Shown: positions 50,462 through 60,204 of the stretch, one piece after another
How the letters are laid out: each line of letters begins with the position of its first letter
Numbering within the stretch: the stretch's first letter is position 1
Assembly: GCF_016863275.1 (NCBI RefSeq)
Contig: NZ_BOOO01000001.1
Location: 62,001 to 126,000 of the forward strand
DNA: 64,000 nt
From: Planotetraspora mira
GTDB lineage: Bacteria; Actinomycetota; Actinomycetes; Streptosporangiales; Streptosporangiaceae
Direction: 5' to 3'
The notes under the pieces: generated by a model
Database searches by the model: none
Told to the model about the DNA's origin: nothing
Seen by the model: the letters and a program-made list of their open reading frames with translations, nothing else
Made by a program: the position numbers and the translations under genes

Positions 50462-51037
50462 TCAATCCGTATCGCTGCCGTCCTCGTCGTCCTCGTCGTC
50501 GCCTGCGGTGCCGAGTTCGCGCGAACCGGCCAGACCGAGCGCCGAGTCCATCGCGAGCCGGCCGGGGGGCCTGTAGACGATCCAGGCGGCGCAGAGGAGA
50601 AAGCCGACGTCGCGCAGAAGCTCCCAGATGTATCCGGGGTCCTGATCCGCGCCCACCGTGCCGCCGCCGCCGAAGCAGCCGCAGTCTATCCGCAGGCCAC
50701 GCGCCCACGCCGAAGAAATGCCGACGATGAAGGCCACCATCAGCAGACCGCCCACGACGGCCGAGGGCCGGGTGAGCAGGCCGAGGACGAGCAGGATTCC
50801 GACGATGATCTCCACGATCGGCAGGCCGTGTCCCACCACCGTGGCCAGAGTGTCCGGCAGCAGTTCATAGGCCTTGACCGCCTGCACCGAGACCGCGGGC
50901 GCGCCGATCTTGATCGCACCCGCGACGAAAAGAGAGACGCCGAGCACGAGTCTCGCAAGGGTCGTCACCCACGAGAGCGCCGTGGCCACGGACTGTAACG
51001 GACTCAACACCGGCCTGCCCGATGCCAACTGAACCAT
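50462..51037 (-). CDS. MauE/DoxX-type membrane protein
   Basis: 191 residues, four or five membrane helices, with KAYELLPDTLATVVGHGLPIVEIIVGILLVLG and the cysteine motif RIDCGCFGGGG typical of MauE, which supports disulfide formation of partner proteins. The tail is acidic (DDEDDEDGSDTD). It lies 74 bp before the DsbA-like gene, so the two probably act as a periplasmic thiol pair. Confidence 0.82.
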   Translation of the reverse strand: MVQLASGRPVLSPLQSVATALSWVTTLARLVLGVSLFVAGAIKIGAPAVSVQAVKAYELLPDTLATVVGHGLPIVEIIVGILLVLGLLTRPSAVVGGLLMVAFIVGISSAWARGLRIDCGCFGGGGTVGADQDPGYIWELLRDVGFLLCAAWIVYRPPGRLAMDSALGLAGSRELGTAGDDEDDEDGSDTD

Positions 51038-51129
51038 CGTCTCCCTCGTCCCGCTCGGCAACCCCGGGTGAACAATATCGGGACCAGCACAGCATGTGAC
51101 GGATAAGAGCACGGTAAGCAGGGGTTTTA

Positions 51130-51154
51130 CCGGCCTTACCGAGGGGTGGGCCGG
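51130..51154 (-). terminator. Possible trpA terminator
   Basis: CCGGCC/GGCCGG 6-bp stem with a 13-base loop; on the minus strand it is followed by TAAAACCCC. Weak. Confidence 0.35.
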
Positions 51155-51173
51155 AAATGACCCTCCTTGCGCC

Positions 51174-51968
51174 TCAGCGCCGGACGCCTCGCGCCAACTC
51201 CTGCGCGAGCTCGCGAACCTCGGCGAGTCCCGTCTTCTCGTCCGGCGCGTCGAGGAGGCGCCTGATGAAGGCCGAGCCGACGATGACCCCGTCCGCGTAG
51301 GCGGCCACCTCCGCCGCCTGCCGGCCGTTGCCGACACCGAGCCCGACGCAGATCGGCAGGGAGGTGTGGGACCTGGTCCGCTTCACCAGCCCCTCGGCGG
51401 CGGAGCCCACGGATTCCCTCGCGCCGGTCACGCCCATCAGCGAGGCCGCGTAGACGAATCCGGTGCAGCAGGACGCGACCCGGCTGATCCGCTCGTCCGG
51501 TGAGCTGGGCGCGACCAGGAAGACGGTGTCGATCCCCGCCTCCTTGCTCGCCGCGAGCCAGGGCTCGGACTCCTCCGGCGTGAGGTCGGGCGTGATCGTC
51601 CCCGCCCCGCCCGCCGAGGCCAGGTCGCGCGCGAAGCGCTCGGCCCCGTAGCGGTCGACGGGGTTCCAGTACGTCATGACGAGCGTGGCGGCACCCGACG
51701 CGGCCACCCCTTCGACGGTGCGCATCACGTCACTGATGCGGGTGCCGTTCACGAGAGACCGGTGCACCGCGTCCTGGATGGTGGGTCCGTCCATGAGCGG
51801 ATCGGAGTACGGCAGGCCGATCTCGATCACGTCGCAGCCGGCCTCGACCATGGCGGTCGCGGCGGCCACGGCCCCGTCCTTGCTGGGGAAGCCGGCGGGC
51901 AGGTATCCGACCAGAGCGGACCTGTTCTCGGCGCGCGCCTTCTCGAAGACCGTCTGGAGTGTCGTCAT
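51174..51968 (-). CDS. trpA: Tryptophan synthase alpha chain
   Basis: Cleaves indole-3-glycerol phosphate to indole and glyceraldehyde 3-phosphate. 264 residues. Catalytic Glu is in CDVIEIGLPYSDPLMDGPTIQ (the usual Glu49/Asp60 pair), and phosphate binding in YAASLMGVTGARE and GLGVGNG. I chose ATG 51968 because GAGG lies six bases upstream; a TTG 12 bases earlier is the alternative. It follows trpB by 18 bp. Confidence 0.95.
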   Translation of the reverse strand: MTTLQTVFEKARAENRSALVGYLPAGFPSKDGAVAAATAMVEAGCDVIEIGLPYSDPLMDGPTIQDAVHRSLVNGTRISDVMRTVEGVAASGAATLVMTYWNPVDRYGAERFARDLASAGGAGTITPDLTPEESEPWLAASKEAGIDTVFLVAPSSPDERISRVASCCTGFVYAASLMGVTGARESVGSAAEGLVKRTRSHTSLPICVGLGVGNGRQAAEVAAYADGVIVGSAFIRRLLDAPDEKTGLAEVRELAQELARGVRR

Positions 51969-51986
51969 CGGTTGCCTCAACGGATG

Positions 51987-53261
51987 TCAGAGGTTGAAGT
52001 ACTTCATCGCGGTGCCCATGTCCTTGTCGCCACGGCCGGAGAGGTTCACCAGGATGGTGGCCTCGGGGCCGAGCTCACGGCCGAGCTTGAGCGCTCCCGC
52101 GAGGGCGTGCGAGGACTCGATGGCCGGGATGATGCCCTCCGTGCGGGCCAGGAGGGAGAAGGCCTCCATCGCCTCGGCGTCGGTGACGCCGTGGTAGACG
52201 GCGCGGCCGGAGTCCTTGAGCCAGGCGTGCTCGGGACCGACGCCCGGGTAGTCGAGGCCGGCCGAGATCGAGTGCGACTCGATCGTCTGGCCCTCCTCGT
52301 CCTGCAGGACGTAGGTGCGTGAGCCGTGCAGCACGCCGATGCTTCCCTTGGTCAGCGTCAGCGCGTGCTCGCCGTTTTCGGCGCCCCGCCCGCCGGCCTC
52401 GTAGCCGTGGAGCTGGACGTCCTCGTCGTCGAGGAAGGCGTGGAAGATGCCGATCGCGTTCGACCCGCCGCCGACGGCCGCCGCGACCGCGTCGGGAAGC
52501 CTGCCGGTGAGCTCCAGGACCTGGCGGCGGGCCTCGACCCCGATGACGCGGGCGAAGTCACGGACGATCTCGGGGAACGGGTGCGGCCCCGCGACCGTGC
52601 CGAACAGGTAGTGGGTGCGGTCGACGTTGGTGACCCAGTCGCGGAAGGCCTCGTTGATGGCGTCCTTGAGGGTCTGGCTGCCGTTGGTGACCGGGACGAC
52701 GGTGGCCCCGAGCAGCTTCATCCGCGCCACGTTGAGCGCCTGACGCTCGCAGTCGACGGCGCCCATGTAGATGACGCACTCGAGCCCCATCAGCGCCGCG
52801 GCGGTCGCGGTGGCGACGCCGTGCTGGCCCGCGCCCGTCTCAGCGATCACGCGGGTCTTGCCGAGGCGCTTGGTGAGCAGCGCCTGGCCCAGCACATTGT
52901 TGATCTTGTGGGCGCCGGTGTGCGTGAGATCCTCGCGCTTGAGCAGCATCCGCGCGCCGCCGGCCTGCTCCGCGAAGCGCGGCACCTCGGTGATCGTCGT
53001 CGGCCTGCCCGCATACGTGCGCAGCAGGTGGTCGAACTCCCGGATGAAGTCCAGGTCGGTCTTGGCCTTCTCGTACTCCGCGGCCACCTCGTCGAGCGCG
53101 GGGATCAGCGCCTCGGGCACGTAACGGCCGCCGAAGACGCCGAACTTGCCGCGGATGTCGGGATCGTCGCCCCGGACGCCGCCACCGGCCAGGTCGGCGG
53201 GGGTGATCAGGACCCCTCCCGCCCCCGTCGTCCGCTCTTGTCGATGAACGCTGTCTGTCAC
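51987..53261 (-). CDS. trpB: Tryptophan synthase beta chain
   Basis: Joins indole and serine to form tryptophan using pyridoxal phosphate. 424 residues. The cofactor lysine is in [11 protein letters not shown]; other marks are [19 protein letters not shown], and the phosphate cup GGGSNAIG. The C-terminus [11 protein letters not shown] is normal. GTG start, with AGAGG about five bases upstream, two bases after the trpC stop. Confidence 0.96.
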   Translation of the reverse strand: MTDSVHRQERTTGAGGVLITPADLAGGGVRGDDPDIRGKFGVFGGRYVPEALIPALDEVAAEYEKAKTDLDFIREFDHLLRTYAGRPTTITEVPRFAEQAGGARMLLKREDLTHTGAHKINNVLGQALLTKRLGKTRVIAETGAGQHGVATATAAALMGLECVIYMGAVDCERQALNVARMKLLGATVVPVTNGSQTLKDAINEAFRDWVTNVDRTHYLFGTVAGPHPFPEIVRDFARVIGVEARRQVLELTGRLPDAVAAAVGGGSNAIGIFHAFLDDEDVQLHGYEAGGRGAENGEHALTLTKGSIGVLHGSRTYVLQDEEGQTIESHSISAGLDYPGVGPEHAWLKDSGRAVYHGVTDAEAMEAFSLLARTEGIIPAIESSHALAGALKLGRELGPEATILVNLSGRGDKDMGTAMKYFNL

Positions 53262-53263
53262 GA

Positions 53264-54082
53264 CTACCTCTCGGATCCCGTGTCCAGGCGTGAGGCCGGA
53301 TGCGCTCCGGCCGTCACCAGATCGTTGACGGCGGCCCGGGGGTCACGCCCCGTCACGAGGCTCTCCCCCACCAGCACCGCGTCGGCGCCCGCCCGGGCGT
53401 AGGCGAGCAGGTCGTGCGGGCCGCGGACACCCGACTCGGCGATCTTGATGACGCCGTCGGGCACCTTCGGCGCCAGCCGGGCGAAGACCTCGCGGTCGAC
53501 CTCGAGGGTCTTGAGGTCCCGCGCATTCACTCCGATGATCTTGGCGCCCGCCTCGACGGCCCGGTCGAGCTCTTCCTCGGTGTGCACCTCGACCAGCGGC
53601 GTGAGCCCGATCGACTCCGCCCGCTCGATGAGCGACACCAGGGCGTTCTGCTCGAGGGCGGCGACGATCAGCAGGGCGAGGTCCGCGCCGTAGGCCCGGG
53701 CCTCCCACAACTGGTAGGAGGTGACGATGAAGTCCTTGCGCAGGATGGGGATGTCCACCGCCGCACGGACGGCGGCGAGGTCGTCGAGCGTGCCGCCGAA
53801 TCTGCGCCGCTCGGTCAGCACGCTGATGACGTGAGCTCCGCCCGCCTCGTAGTCGGCGGCGAGTGCGGCGGGGTCGGCGATGGCGGCCAACGCGCCCTTG
53901 GAGGGGCTCGAGCGCTTCACCTCGGCGATCACCGAGACCTTGTCGCCTCCGAGCGCGGGGTAGGCGTCCCGGGGCCCCGGCGCGCGCGACGCCCGCTTCT
54001 TGAGCTCCTCGATGGGCACGGTCCGCTGCCGCTCTTCGAGGTCTTCTCGCACGCCCAGGATGATGTCCTCGAGAACACTCAC
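53264..54082 (-). CDS. trpC: Indole-3-glycerol phosphate synthase
   Basis: Closes the indole ring from carboxyphenylaminodeoxyribulose phosphate. 272 residues with a TIM barrel: [13 protein letters not shown] (catalytic Lys), [35 protein letters not shown] and IAESGV. The GTG start has GAGGAGG seven bases upstream. It heads a tight trpC-trpB-trpA unit. Confidence 0.96.
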   Translation of the reverse strand: MSVLEDIILGVREDLEERQRTVPIEELKKRASRAPGPRDAYPALGGDKVSVIAEVKRSSPSKGALAAIADPAALAADYEAGGAHVISVLTERRRFGGTLDDLAAVRAAVDIPILRKDFIVTSYQLWEARAYGADLALLIVAALEQNALVSLIERAESIGLTPLVEVHTEEELDRAVEAGAKIIGVNARDLKTLEVDREVFARLAPKVPDGVIKIAESGVRGPHDLLAYARAGADAVLVGESLVTGRDPRAAVNDLVTAGAHPASRLDTGSER

Positions 54083-54226
54083 GCGTCCTCCTCGCCCTCG
54101 GCTCGGATCCCGCGCGAAATACCAGTCCGCTCGCTCACGCGTAAGGGTCCCTCCGGTCGGCTGCGCTCCCTGTCTTGCCTTGCGATGCTATCGGCCCGGC
54201 TCGCGCCGCTCCGCCACTGGGTCTCG

Positions 54227-54658
54227 TCAGGGTGCGAGGAATTGGCCGAAAGGTGTGTTCCGTACGACCCCGAACACGAGTACGACGACGAACAGTCCCC
54301 AGATGTACGCCGGATGCGCCAGGCTCGTGCGCGCAGGGCGTCCCTGCCATGATCGCAGCGTCCACCGGCCCCACCAGAAGAGGAGGAACGGGAGGGTCGC
54401 GACAGCCAGCGGATTGAGCCCGAGAGCAGACACGAAATCGGCGTGTCCCAGGGCGTGCATCGCCCGCAGCGAGCCGCACCCGGGACAGTAAAGGCCGGTG
54501 AGGAACAGGAACGGGCAGGTCGGATAGTGACCGGGCTGGTTCGGGTCGACGGCGCCGACATACGTGAACGCCGCGCCGGTGACCGCCGCCACGCCGAGCG
54601 GCGCGAGCACGGACCGAAGCCGGTCCACCCTCCGCCGCCCGCGGACGATCTGCGTCAT
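54227..54658 (-). CDS. DUF2752 membrane protein
   Basis: 143 residues with three membrane helices. The DUF2752 signature is CPFLFLTGLYCPGCGSLRAMHALGHADF, with a CxxC that could bind metal. Function unknown. It follows the dispanin gene by 5 bp, and the same pairing occurs in other actinobacteria. Confidence 0.82.
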   Translation of the reverse strand: MTQIVRGRRRVDRLRSVLAPLGVAAVTGAAFTYVGAVDPNQPGHYPTCPFLFLTGLYCPGCGSLRAMHALGHADFVSALGLNPLAVATLPFLLFWWGRWTLRSWQGRPARTSLAHPAYIWGLFVVVLVFGVVRNTPFGQFLAP

Positions 54659-54663
54659 GCCCG

Positions 54664-55083
54664 TCAGTATGACGAGGTGGAGGACGACAGGCCTGCGCCG
54701 ACCCCGATGACCACGACCAGGATGATGTACAGCACGGATAGGACGATGCCCGAGATCAACGCCGCGATCCACCACTTCTTGGCCGACTCGGACGAGGCGA
54801 GGGCGCCCTGGTAGTCGCCCACCGCCCACTTGGAGTTGACCTGGCTGGCGAAGACGATCGACACGATGCCCAGCGGAAGGCAGCAGAGGATCGTGGTGAT
54901 GATCGCCATGACCAGGTGGTTGTTCGGCGGCGTGGGAGGCGCGCCGTACCCACCCGGAGGGGGGTAACCACCGGGGGGGTAGTTCCCACCGGGAGGCGGG
55001 TAACCCCCGGGAGGGCCGTACCCTCCGCCGGGCGGCGGCGTCCCATGACCTCCCGTGTCGCCCGGCTGATTTTCGTAGCTCAT
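54664..55083 (-). CDS. CD225/dispanin-family membrane protein
   Basis: 139 residues. The first 50 residues are a Pro/Gly/Tyr-rich low-complexity repeat (PPGGYPPPGGNYPPGGYPPP). Two membrane helices follow (about 55-80 and 105-132) around the CD225 core (VFASQVNSKWAVGDYQGALASSESAKKW). Bacterial members are poorly understood; eukaryotic relatives curve membranes. GGGGAGCATCA precedes the ATG. Lies in the trp cluster with DUF2752. Confidence 0.8.
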   Translation of the reverse strand: MSYENQPGDTGGHGTPPPGGGYGPPGGYPPPGGNYPPGGYPPPGGYGAPPTPPNNHLVMAIITTILCCLPLGIVSIVFASQVNSKWAVGDYQGALASSESAKKWWIAALISGIVLSVLYIILVVVIGVGAGLSSSTSSY

Positions 55084-55194
55084 TGATGCTCCCCTGAGAT
55101 CATTCGTTGCGGCCGGAAGCCTATCGACGGCGACGGCTGATCTGGAGGAAACCTCAAGGTTGTGGACAAGTTGTGATCTGGGCCCAAAGCGGCG

Positions 55195-55878
55195 CTAGGA
55201 ATCGTGGGACTGCCGGGGCTCCAGGGTCGGGTCGGCGCCCTCGTCGAGGGCCTCCCACAGAGCCCGCTCTCCCGTGACCTTGCGGGGGCGCGCGCTGCGC
55301 CGTTCCCCGGACGATCCGGTACGGCTCCCGCCGTCGGCCCGGTCGTACCGGCTCGACATGCCGGGCCATCTCGCGCTCCCGACGACGGCCACCACTCCGG
55401 CGGCCACCAGCACGAGCCCGCCTGCGATGGACAGCAGGGGCCACGCCCACACCAGGGACTCCGAGACGGGCCTGCCGCTGGACATCATCGACGAGGTCGC
55501 GTGCTCGCGCGCCGCGGCCGCGATCGCCTCCGACCGCGTCCCCGTGCAACTCGCCGCCGCGACCGCGACGCCGCACAGGCCGATCACCACGGCGATCGCC
55601 CGTCTGGCCAGGCCACGGGTGGCGAGCACGGCGACCGTGGCCGCCAGGGCCGCCAGGGTGGCCGGCGTGAGGGAGGCGACGATCTCGGTTCCCGTGACGG
55701 CCACCTTGCCCGGTCCGAGCGCGCCGGCCTGCGACCGGAAGGTCACCGTGGCCCACGCGCGCCCGGCGGCCACCAGCACCAGCCCGGCACCCACCGCACA
55801 CGTGATCAGCCAGGCCGTCAGCGCGCGCCGTGCCGTACGAGCCGGGTCGGGCGCGGGCGTCCCGTCCTGCGCGGTCAT
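55195..55878 (-). CDS. Tryptophan-locus-associated membrane protein (TIGR02234-like)
   Basis: 227 residues with four membrane helices (near 20-40, 70-87, 93-110 and 145-165) and a basic/acidic cytoplasmic tail. This family sits next to trp genes in many actinobacteria; its role is unknown. Its ATG overlaps the hisI stop codon (ATGA). In relatives trpE normally lies between hisI and this gene; here it does not. Confidence 0.75.
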   Translation of the reverse strand: MTAQDGTPAPDPARTARRALTAWLITCAVGAGLVLVAAGRAWATVTFRSQAGALGPGKVAVTGTEIVASLTPATLAALAATVAVLATRGLARRAIAVVIGLCGVAVAAASCTGTRSEAIAAAAREHATSSMMSSGRPVSESLVWAWPLLSIAGGLVLVAAGVVAVVGSARWPGMSSRYDRADGGSRTGSSGERRSARPRKVTGERALWEALDEGADPTLEPRQSHDS

Positions 55879-56225
55879 GCGTTCTCGCTTACCTCGAGCA
55901 CGTCCGCATCGAAGCAGGTGCGGTCGCCGGTGTGGCAGGCGGCCCCCACCTGGTCCACCTTGAGCAGAATCGTGTCGCCGTCGCAGTCGAGCGCGACGTG
56001 CCTGACCCACTGCACGTGACCCGAGGTGTCGCCCTTGACCCAGTACTCCCCGCGACTGCGGGACCAGTAGGTCGCCCGGCCCGTGGTGAGCGTGCGGTGC
56101 AGGGCCTCGTCGTCCATCCAGGCGAGCATCAGCACCTCGCCGGTGTCGTGCTGCTGCACGATCGCGGGCACGAGCCCGTCAGCGGTGCGCTTCAGCCGTC
56201 CGGCGATCTTCGGGTCGAGTGCCAT
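55875..56225 (-). CDS. hisI: Phosphoribosyl-AMP cyclohydrolase
   Basis: Third step of histidine synthesis. 116 residues. Zn and Mg ligands lie in [29 protein letters not shown]; the entry motif is [28 protein letters not shown]. Length and motifs are complete. No other his gene is upstream in the window. Confidence 0.95.
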   Translation of the reverse strand: MALDPKIAGRLKRTADGLVPAIVQQHDTGEVLMLAWMDDEALHRTLTTGRATYWSRSRGEYWVKGDTSGHVQWVRHVALDCDGDTILLKVDQVGAACHTGDRTCFDADVLEVSENA

Positions 56226-56260
56226 GTGCCCAATTCTGCCGCACCGGCTGCCGCCGGTCG

Positions 56261-56737
56261 TCAGGCGAAGGCGTGGAGGAGCTGTTCACTCCGCTTCGCC
56301 GACCAGCGCATCACCAACCGGGGCTCGTCTTTCCCGAAGTAGTCGGGGACCTTCCCCTCGGTGGTGAAACCCAGGCTCTCGTAGAGTCCGATGGCGATCT
56401 GGTTGTCCGGTTCCACGGTCAGGTGGATTGTCCGGTAGCCGTGATCGACGGCTCGGCTCAGGACCAGGCGGGAGAGCGATCGCCCTATCCCTCTCTTGCG
56501 CCAGTCTCCCCGCACCGCCAGCGCCACCAGCCAGGCCTCCCCTTCCGAGACGGCAGGCAGAGCGATGGTATGACCGATCACCTCGCCGTCCTCGACCGCG
56601 ACGATCACCAACGGACCCGCTATGTCGAGGAACTGGCGCAACACAGTCGAGGAATAGGCGTGGCCGACATAGACGTCCCGCTCCACCCGAGTGAGACCGT
56701 CGACCTCCGCTACGGTTGCCTGTCTAATCTCGGGCAT
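56261..56737 (-). CDS. GNAT-family N-acetyltransferase
   Basis: 158 residues. Motif A is [27 protein letters not shown], followed by [23 protein letters not shown] and a conserved [13 protein letters not shown] ending, similar to RimI-like enzymes. Target unknown. It marks the point at which the conserved his/trp order stops. Confidence 0.85.
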   Translation of the reverse strand: MPEIRQATVAEVDGLTRVERDVYVGHAYSSTVLRQFLDIAGPLVIVAVEDGEVIGHTIALPAVSEGEAWLVALAVRGDWRKRGIGRSLSRLVLSRAVDHGYRTIHLTVEPDNQIAIGLYESLGFTTEGKVPDYFGKDEPRLVMRWSAKRSEQLLHAFA

Positions 56738-56757
56738 TCCGGCCGCCTCTATCCGTC

Positions 56758-57294
56758 TTACCAGGTCTTACGGAATACCCGCGAAAGAGGATTTGCATTC
56801 GTAGCCCGGTTCGGGGGCGATTCTAGCGGCCTCGCAACGAGCGCGTCCACATAGGCGACGAAGGGCGGGGCGAAGAACTCACGGGCGGCCGGCCACATCT
56901 CACGGAACTCCGTGACGGCGAAGTCGGCCTCGAGAACCTTGTTCCACGCGGTCCAGATATGTCTGGGCAGGAGTCCCGCCTCATAGTTCAGATAGTTGAA
57001 CTCGTGGAGCTCGATCTCGACGATGATGTACAGCCTCTTCTTGTTCATCCTGCGCCTCGAGGCTCCGTAGCCTCGGTGCGACAGATGCCACGCCAAGAGG
57101 GCGGGGTCCTTGTTGAAGAACGTGATCCTGGAATTGGTGTTGGACTGGACGAGGGCCTGGTACACCGTCTGGCGGAGAGAGGAGGCGATGGAGGCGTTCT
57201 GCTGGCCCAACGCGCGTAATTGCATGATGTTCAGAATGAGGGCGACTATGACCACGAGAACCGAAACCGCCTGGAACCAGTCGCCTGGACTCAT
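56758..57294 (-). CDS. Orphan single-helix membrane protein
   Basis: 178 residues. One hydrophobic helix (about 7-26) then a soluble part with QTVYQALVQSNTNSRITFFNKDPALLAWHLSHRGY and FNYLNYEAGLLPRHIWTAWNKV. It resembles short actinobacterial membrane proteins of DUF6082 style, but I am not certain. The 112-bp gap before it (57295-57406) is AT-rich and holds no recognisable signal. Confidence 0.6.
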   Translation of the reverse strand: MSPGDWFQAVSVLVVIVALILNIMQLRALGQQNASIASSLRQTVYQALVQSNTNSRITFFNKDPALLAWHLSHRGYGASRRRMNKKRLYIIVEIELHEFNYLNYEAGLLPRHIWTAWNKVLEADFAVTEFREMWPAAREFFAPPFVAYVDALVARPLESPPNRATNANPLSRVFRKTW

Positions 57295-57406
57295 TAAGTC
57301 TTAGCCCCCACATGACCGCCAAAATCCGACCAAAGCATCTACAACGTAGAAGATCAGTTTTCGATCGCTTATTACCGGACTCGTGATAATTTTGTAACGG
57401 CCTGCC

Positions 57407-58147
57407 CTATTTTTCGAGAATGTCGCAGCTCCGGGCCGTAACCAGGGACAGCGGCAGGTCGCGCACGGGCCGTACGGCGAAGCCCTGGGCGCCTCGATAG
57501 AGGGATCCGGCGACCCAGCGCGCTGTGTTCGAGGCGACCACGCGGCCGCTCGCGTTGACGAGGAACGCCGGGGCGGGGATCTCGCGAAGTGCGGGGAGCA
57601 CGGCGCCATCGAAACGGCGGACGAACACGTCGGCCGCCGCGACGCCGATGAACGCGCCGTCGAGGACGACCGGCACCGAAAGCGTGAGGCTGTACTCGTC
57701 CGTGCACAGATAGTCGACGTACGGCCCGCAGATCGTGTGCTCGGCGCCGGAGAGCGGGCCGGTGTACCAGTCCCAGTGGGTGTAGTCGTAGAAGGCGCTG
57801 CTCGACGGGTCGAGGTCGCGCAGCAGTTGGACCGGGGCGCCCGAGGGGTTCTCCTGCCACCATTCGAGGTACCAGTGAGCGTCGGCCAGCAGGCCCGGCG
57901 CCGCGATGAACCCGATGCCCGCGATGAGCGCCGCGACGCCGTTCCCGTTCAGGTGTGCCCACAACGACGGCCGCAACCCGGCGAGGTCGGCGGCCACCGG
58001 CCGGCGGCCCCGGCGCCGCACGCACCGGGCCGACGCGTCGCGCACCTCGCGCAGAGTCCCGAACACGCCCTCGATCGCGTCTCCCACGCGGGTGAGCACC
58101 CCGGCGACGGCGGGGCTGTGGTGGCCGGCGTCCACATCAGTGATCAT
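57407..58147 (-). CDS. Cache-domain sensor protein
   Basis: 246 residues with no signal peptide. The Cache-like region runs from about 60 to 190: GNGVAALIAGIGFIAAPGLL, YLEWWQENP, WDWYTGPLSG, GPYVDYLCTDEYSLTLSVPVVLDGAFIGVAAADVFV. A short PAS-like end (FLVNASGRVVASNTARW) follows. These proteins often sense amino acids or amines. It is 3 bp from the GntR regulator on the same strand and divergent from the polyamine importer, so it probably senses for that system from inside the cell. Confidence 0.78.
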   Translation of the reverse strand: MITDVDAGHHSPAVAGVLTRVGDAIEGVFGTLREVRDASARCVRRRGRRPVAADLAGLRPSLWAHLNGNGVAALIAGIGFIAAPGLLADAHWYLEWWQENPSGAPVQLLRDLDPSSSAFYDYTHWDWYTGPLSGAEHTICGPYVDYLCTDEYSLTLSVPVVLDGAFIGVAAADVFVRRFDGAVLPALREIPAPAFLVNASGRVVASNTARWVAGSLYRGAQGFAVRPVRDLPLSLVTARSCDILEK

Positions 58148-58150
58148 TTC

Positions 58151-58894
58151 TTACTCCTGAAGCCCCAGCCGAAGCTCGATGAGATGTTCTATCGCGTCGA
58201 GCACGTGCCGCTCGGCGAGGGCTCTGGCCTGGTCGCCGTCGCCGATCTCGATGGCGTGGGCGATGGCGTGGTGCTGTGCGGCCATCTCATCGTGCCCGCC
58301 CAGCGCCTCATGAGAAAGCCAGAGCAGAGGTCCGATGTCGGCCTGTAACCGGATCTCCTCCTGAGTGAGTCGCGCGGACTGCGAGGCCGCCGCCACCTCG
58401 ATGTGGAACCGCCCGTCGAGTCTCCGGAGCCGGGCGATCATGCCCGGGGGCGTCTGCGCGGCGACCGCGGCCATCTCGTCGAGGGACCGCCACAGTGGGG
58501 CGACGTCGGAGGGCAGTGAGCGCTGGGCGGCCAGCCGCGCCGCCGCCCCCGCGATGGCCGTGTAGTGGTCCCCCAGGTCGCGCAACTCGTCGACGGCGAA
58601 CAGGCGCAGGCGTGTGGCCACGTCGATCTCGGAGGGAGCGCGGACGAAGCTGCCGCCCCCGCGTCCGCGCCGGGTCTCGACCATCCCCTGCTGGCGCAGG
58701 GCCATGAGGGCCTCCCGGAGGGTGACCGTGGAGACGCCGAGGCTCGCGGCCAGTTCTGCCTCACTGGGAAGCTGCTCGCCGTCGGCGAGCAGTCCGACGG
58801 CGATCGCATCGGCCAGGCGGCGGACGACGACGTCGACCCGGGCGGTGCTGTCCACAGGCGAGAAGACGGCGAGCCGGGCGGCGTTCACCACCAT
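58151..58894 (-). CDS. GntR/FCD-family transcriptional regulator
   Basis: 247 residues. The winged helix-turn-helix is VVRRLADAIAVGLLADGEQLPSEAELAASLGVSTVTLREALMALRQQGMV (about 20-70). The FCD ligand domain has the metal-binding pattern with DGRFHIEVA and ERHVLDAIEH. The ATG at 58894 has GGGGA upstream. Divergent from the importer genes, which it most likely represses. Confidence 0.88.
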   Translation of the reverse strand: MVVNAARLAVFSPVDSTARVDVVVRRLADAIAVGLLADGEQLPSEAELAASLGVSTVTLREALMALRQQGMVETRRGRGGGSFVRAPSEIDVATRLRLFAVDELRDLGDHYTAIAGAAARLAAQRSLPSDVAPLWRSLDEMAAVAAQTPPGMIARLRRLDGRFHIEVAAASQSARLTQEEIRLQADIGPLLWLSHEALGGHDEMAAQHHAIAHAIEIGDGDQARALAERHVLDAIEHLIELRLGLQE

Positions 58895-59039
58895 GCCGTC
58901 CCCACCGCCTTCGCCGTCCCAGCTGAGAGCGAGCCGATCGGTCGCCGCCGGCCGCACACCCCCGGGCCGGCGCTCCGCTGCGCCAGAAGTTAACACGGTG
59001 AATCCGGTCCGGGACTTTACGAGAAACATTTAACCCCAT

Positions 59040-60119
59040 ATGTTTTCGGCCATGCCAGACCAAGCAGTCAGCCTCCGCGGCCTGCGCAAGAGCTTCGGAA
59101 GCGTCGAGGCGGTCGCCGGCGTAGATCTCGATGTCGCCGACGGGGAGTTCTTCGCGATGCTCGGGCCCTCCGGTTCGGGCAAAACGACCGTGCTGCGGAT
59201 GATCGCCGGATTCGAGTCGCCGACGGCCGGGACCGTCGAGTTGGCCGGCCGTGACGTCACCCGGCTCGCGCCGTTCGAGCGCGACGTGAACACCGTCTTT
59301 CAGGACTACGCCCTGTTCCCGCACATGAGCGTGCTGGAGAACGTGGAGTACGGCCTGCGGGTGAAGAAGGTGGCCAGGTCTCCGCGGCGGGAGCGGGCCC
59401 TGGAGGCCCTGCGCTCGGTGCGTCTCGAAGGCTTCGACAAACGGCGCCCGGGCCAGTTGTCGGGAGGCCAGCGCCAGCGTGTGGCGCTCGCCCGCGCCCT
59501 CGTCAACCGTCCGCGCGTGCTCCTGCTCGACGAGCCCCTCGGGGCGCTCGACCTCAAGTTACGCGAGGAGATGCAGGTCGAGCTGAAGGCGATCCAGCGC
59601 GAGGTCGGCATCACCTTCCTGTTCGTCACCCACGACCAGGAGGAGGCGCTCACGATGAGCGACCGGGTCGCGGTGTTCAACCAGGGCAGGATCGAGCAGA
59701 TCGGCACTCCGGCCGAGATCTACGAGCGGCCCGCCAGCGCGTTCGTGGCCGGTTTCGTCGGCACGTCGAACCTGATCTCCGGCGAGGCGGCCCGGGCCGT
59801 CCTCGGCAAGGAGGGCACCTTCAGCGTCCGGCCGGAGAAGCTGCGGGTGGTCGCGGGTGACGGCGAGACACCGGGGCCGGACGAGCACAGCGCGTCGGGG
59901 ACGGTGTCCGAGGTGGTCTACGCCGGGCCGGCGACCCGCTTCGTCGTCGACCTCGACGCCGGCGTGCGGCTGATCGCTCTGCAGCAGAACCTGCAGGTCT
60001 CGTCCATGGACGTCATGGGCCTGCGGGGCACCAGGGTCAGCCTCGTGTGGCACCGCCGGCACGAGTTCGCGATCGCGGACGTGAGCCTGGCCGTACCCAG
60101 GGAAGCGGCACACCCATGA
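59040..60119 (+). CDS. potA: Polyamine-type ABC importer ATPase (PotA-like)
   Basis: 359 residues. Walker [18 protein letters not shown], signature [16 protein letters not shown], Walker [12 protein letters not shown], switch VTHDQEEAL; a C-terminal TOBE domain (about 280-350) carries [12 protein letters not shown]-loop region [21 protein letters not shown] is typical of PotA. Start may be 59040 or the ATG at 59052; neither has a ribosome site, so a leaderless message is possible. The substrate (spermidine/putrescine) is assigned by family. Confidence 0.85.
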   Translation: MFSAMPDQAVSLRGLRKSFGSVEAVAGVDLDVADGEFFAMLGPSGSGKTTVLRMIAGFESPTAGTVELAGRDVTRLAPFERDVNTVFQDYALFPHMSVLENVEYGLRVKKVARSPRRERALEALRSVRLEGFDKRRPGQLSGGQRQRVALARALVNRPRVLLLDEPLGALDLKLREEMQVELKAIQREVGITFLFVTHDQEEALTMSDRVAVFNQGRIEQIGTPAEIYERPASAFVAGFVGTSNLISGEAARAVLGKEGTFSVRPEKLRVVAGDGETPGPDEHSASGTVSEVVYAGPATRFVVDLDAGVRLIALQQNLQVSSMDVMGLRGTRVSLVWHRRHEFAIADVSLAVPREAAHP

Positions 60120-60133
60120 CGCCCGCGGGCGGC

Positions 60134-60167
60134 GTTCCGGACATCGCGCGGTTCCGGACATCGCGCG
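60134..60167 (+). repeat. Exact tandem duplication of 17 bp
   Basis: GTTCCGGACATCGCGCG occurs twice back to back in the potA-potD gap. Probably a replication slip; it moves the potD ribosome site away from potA. Confidence 0.9.
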
Positions 60168-60204
60168 GCGAGTCATGAACCGTCATCGAACAAGGAGAAC
60201 CCCC

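Noticed and set aside
54083-54226. trp leader peptide and attenuator before trpC
   Set aside because: No short ORF with adjacent Trp codons and no alternative hairpins were visible.
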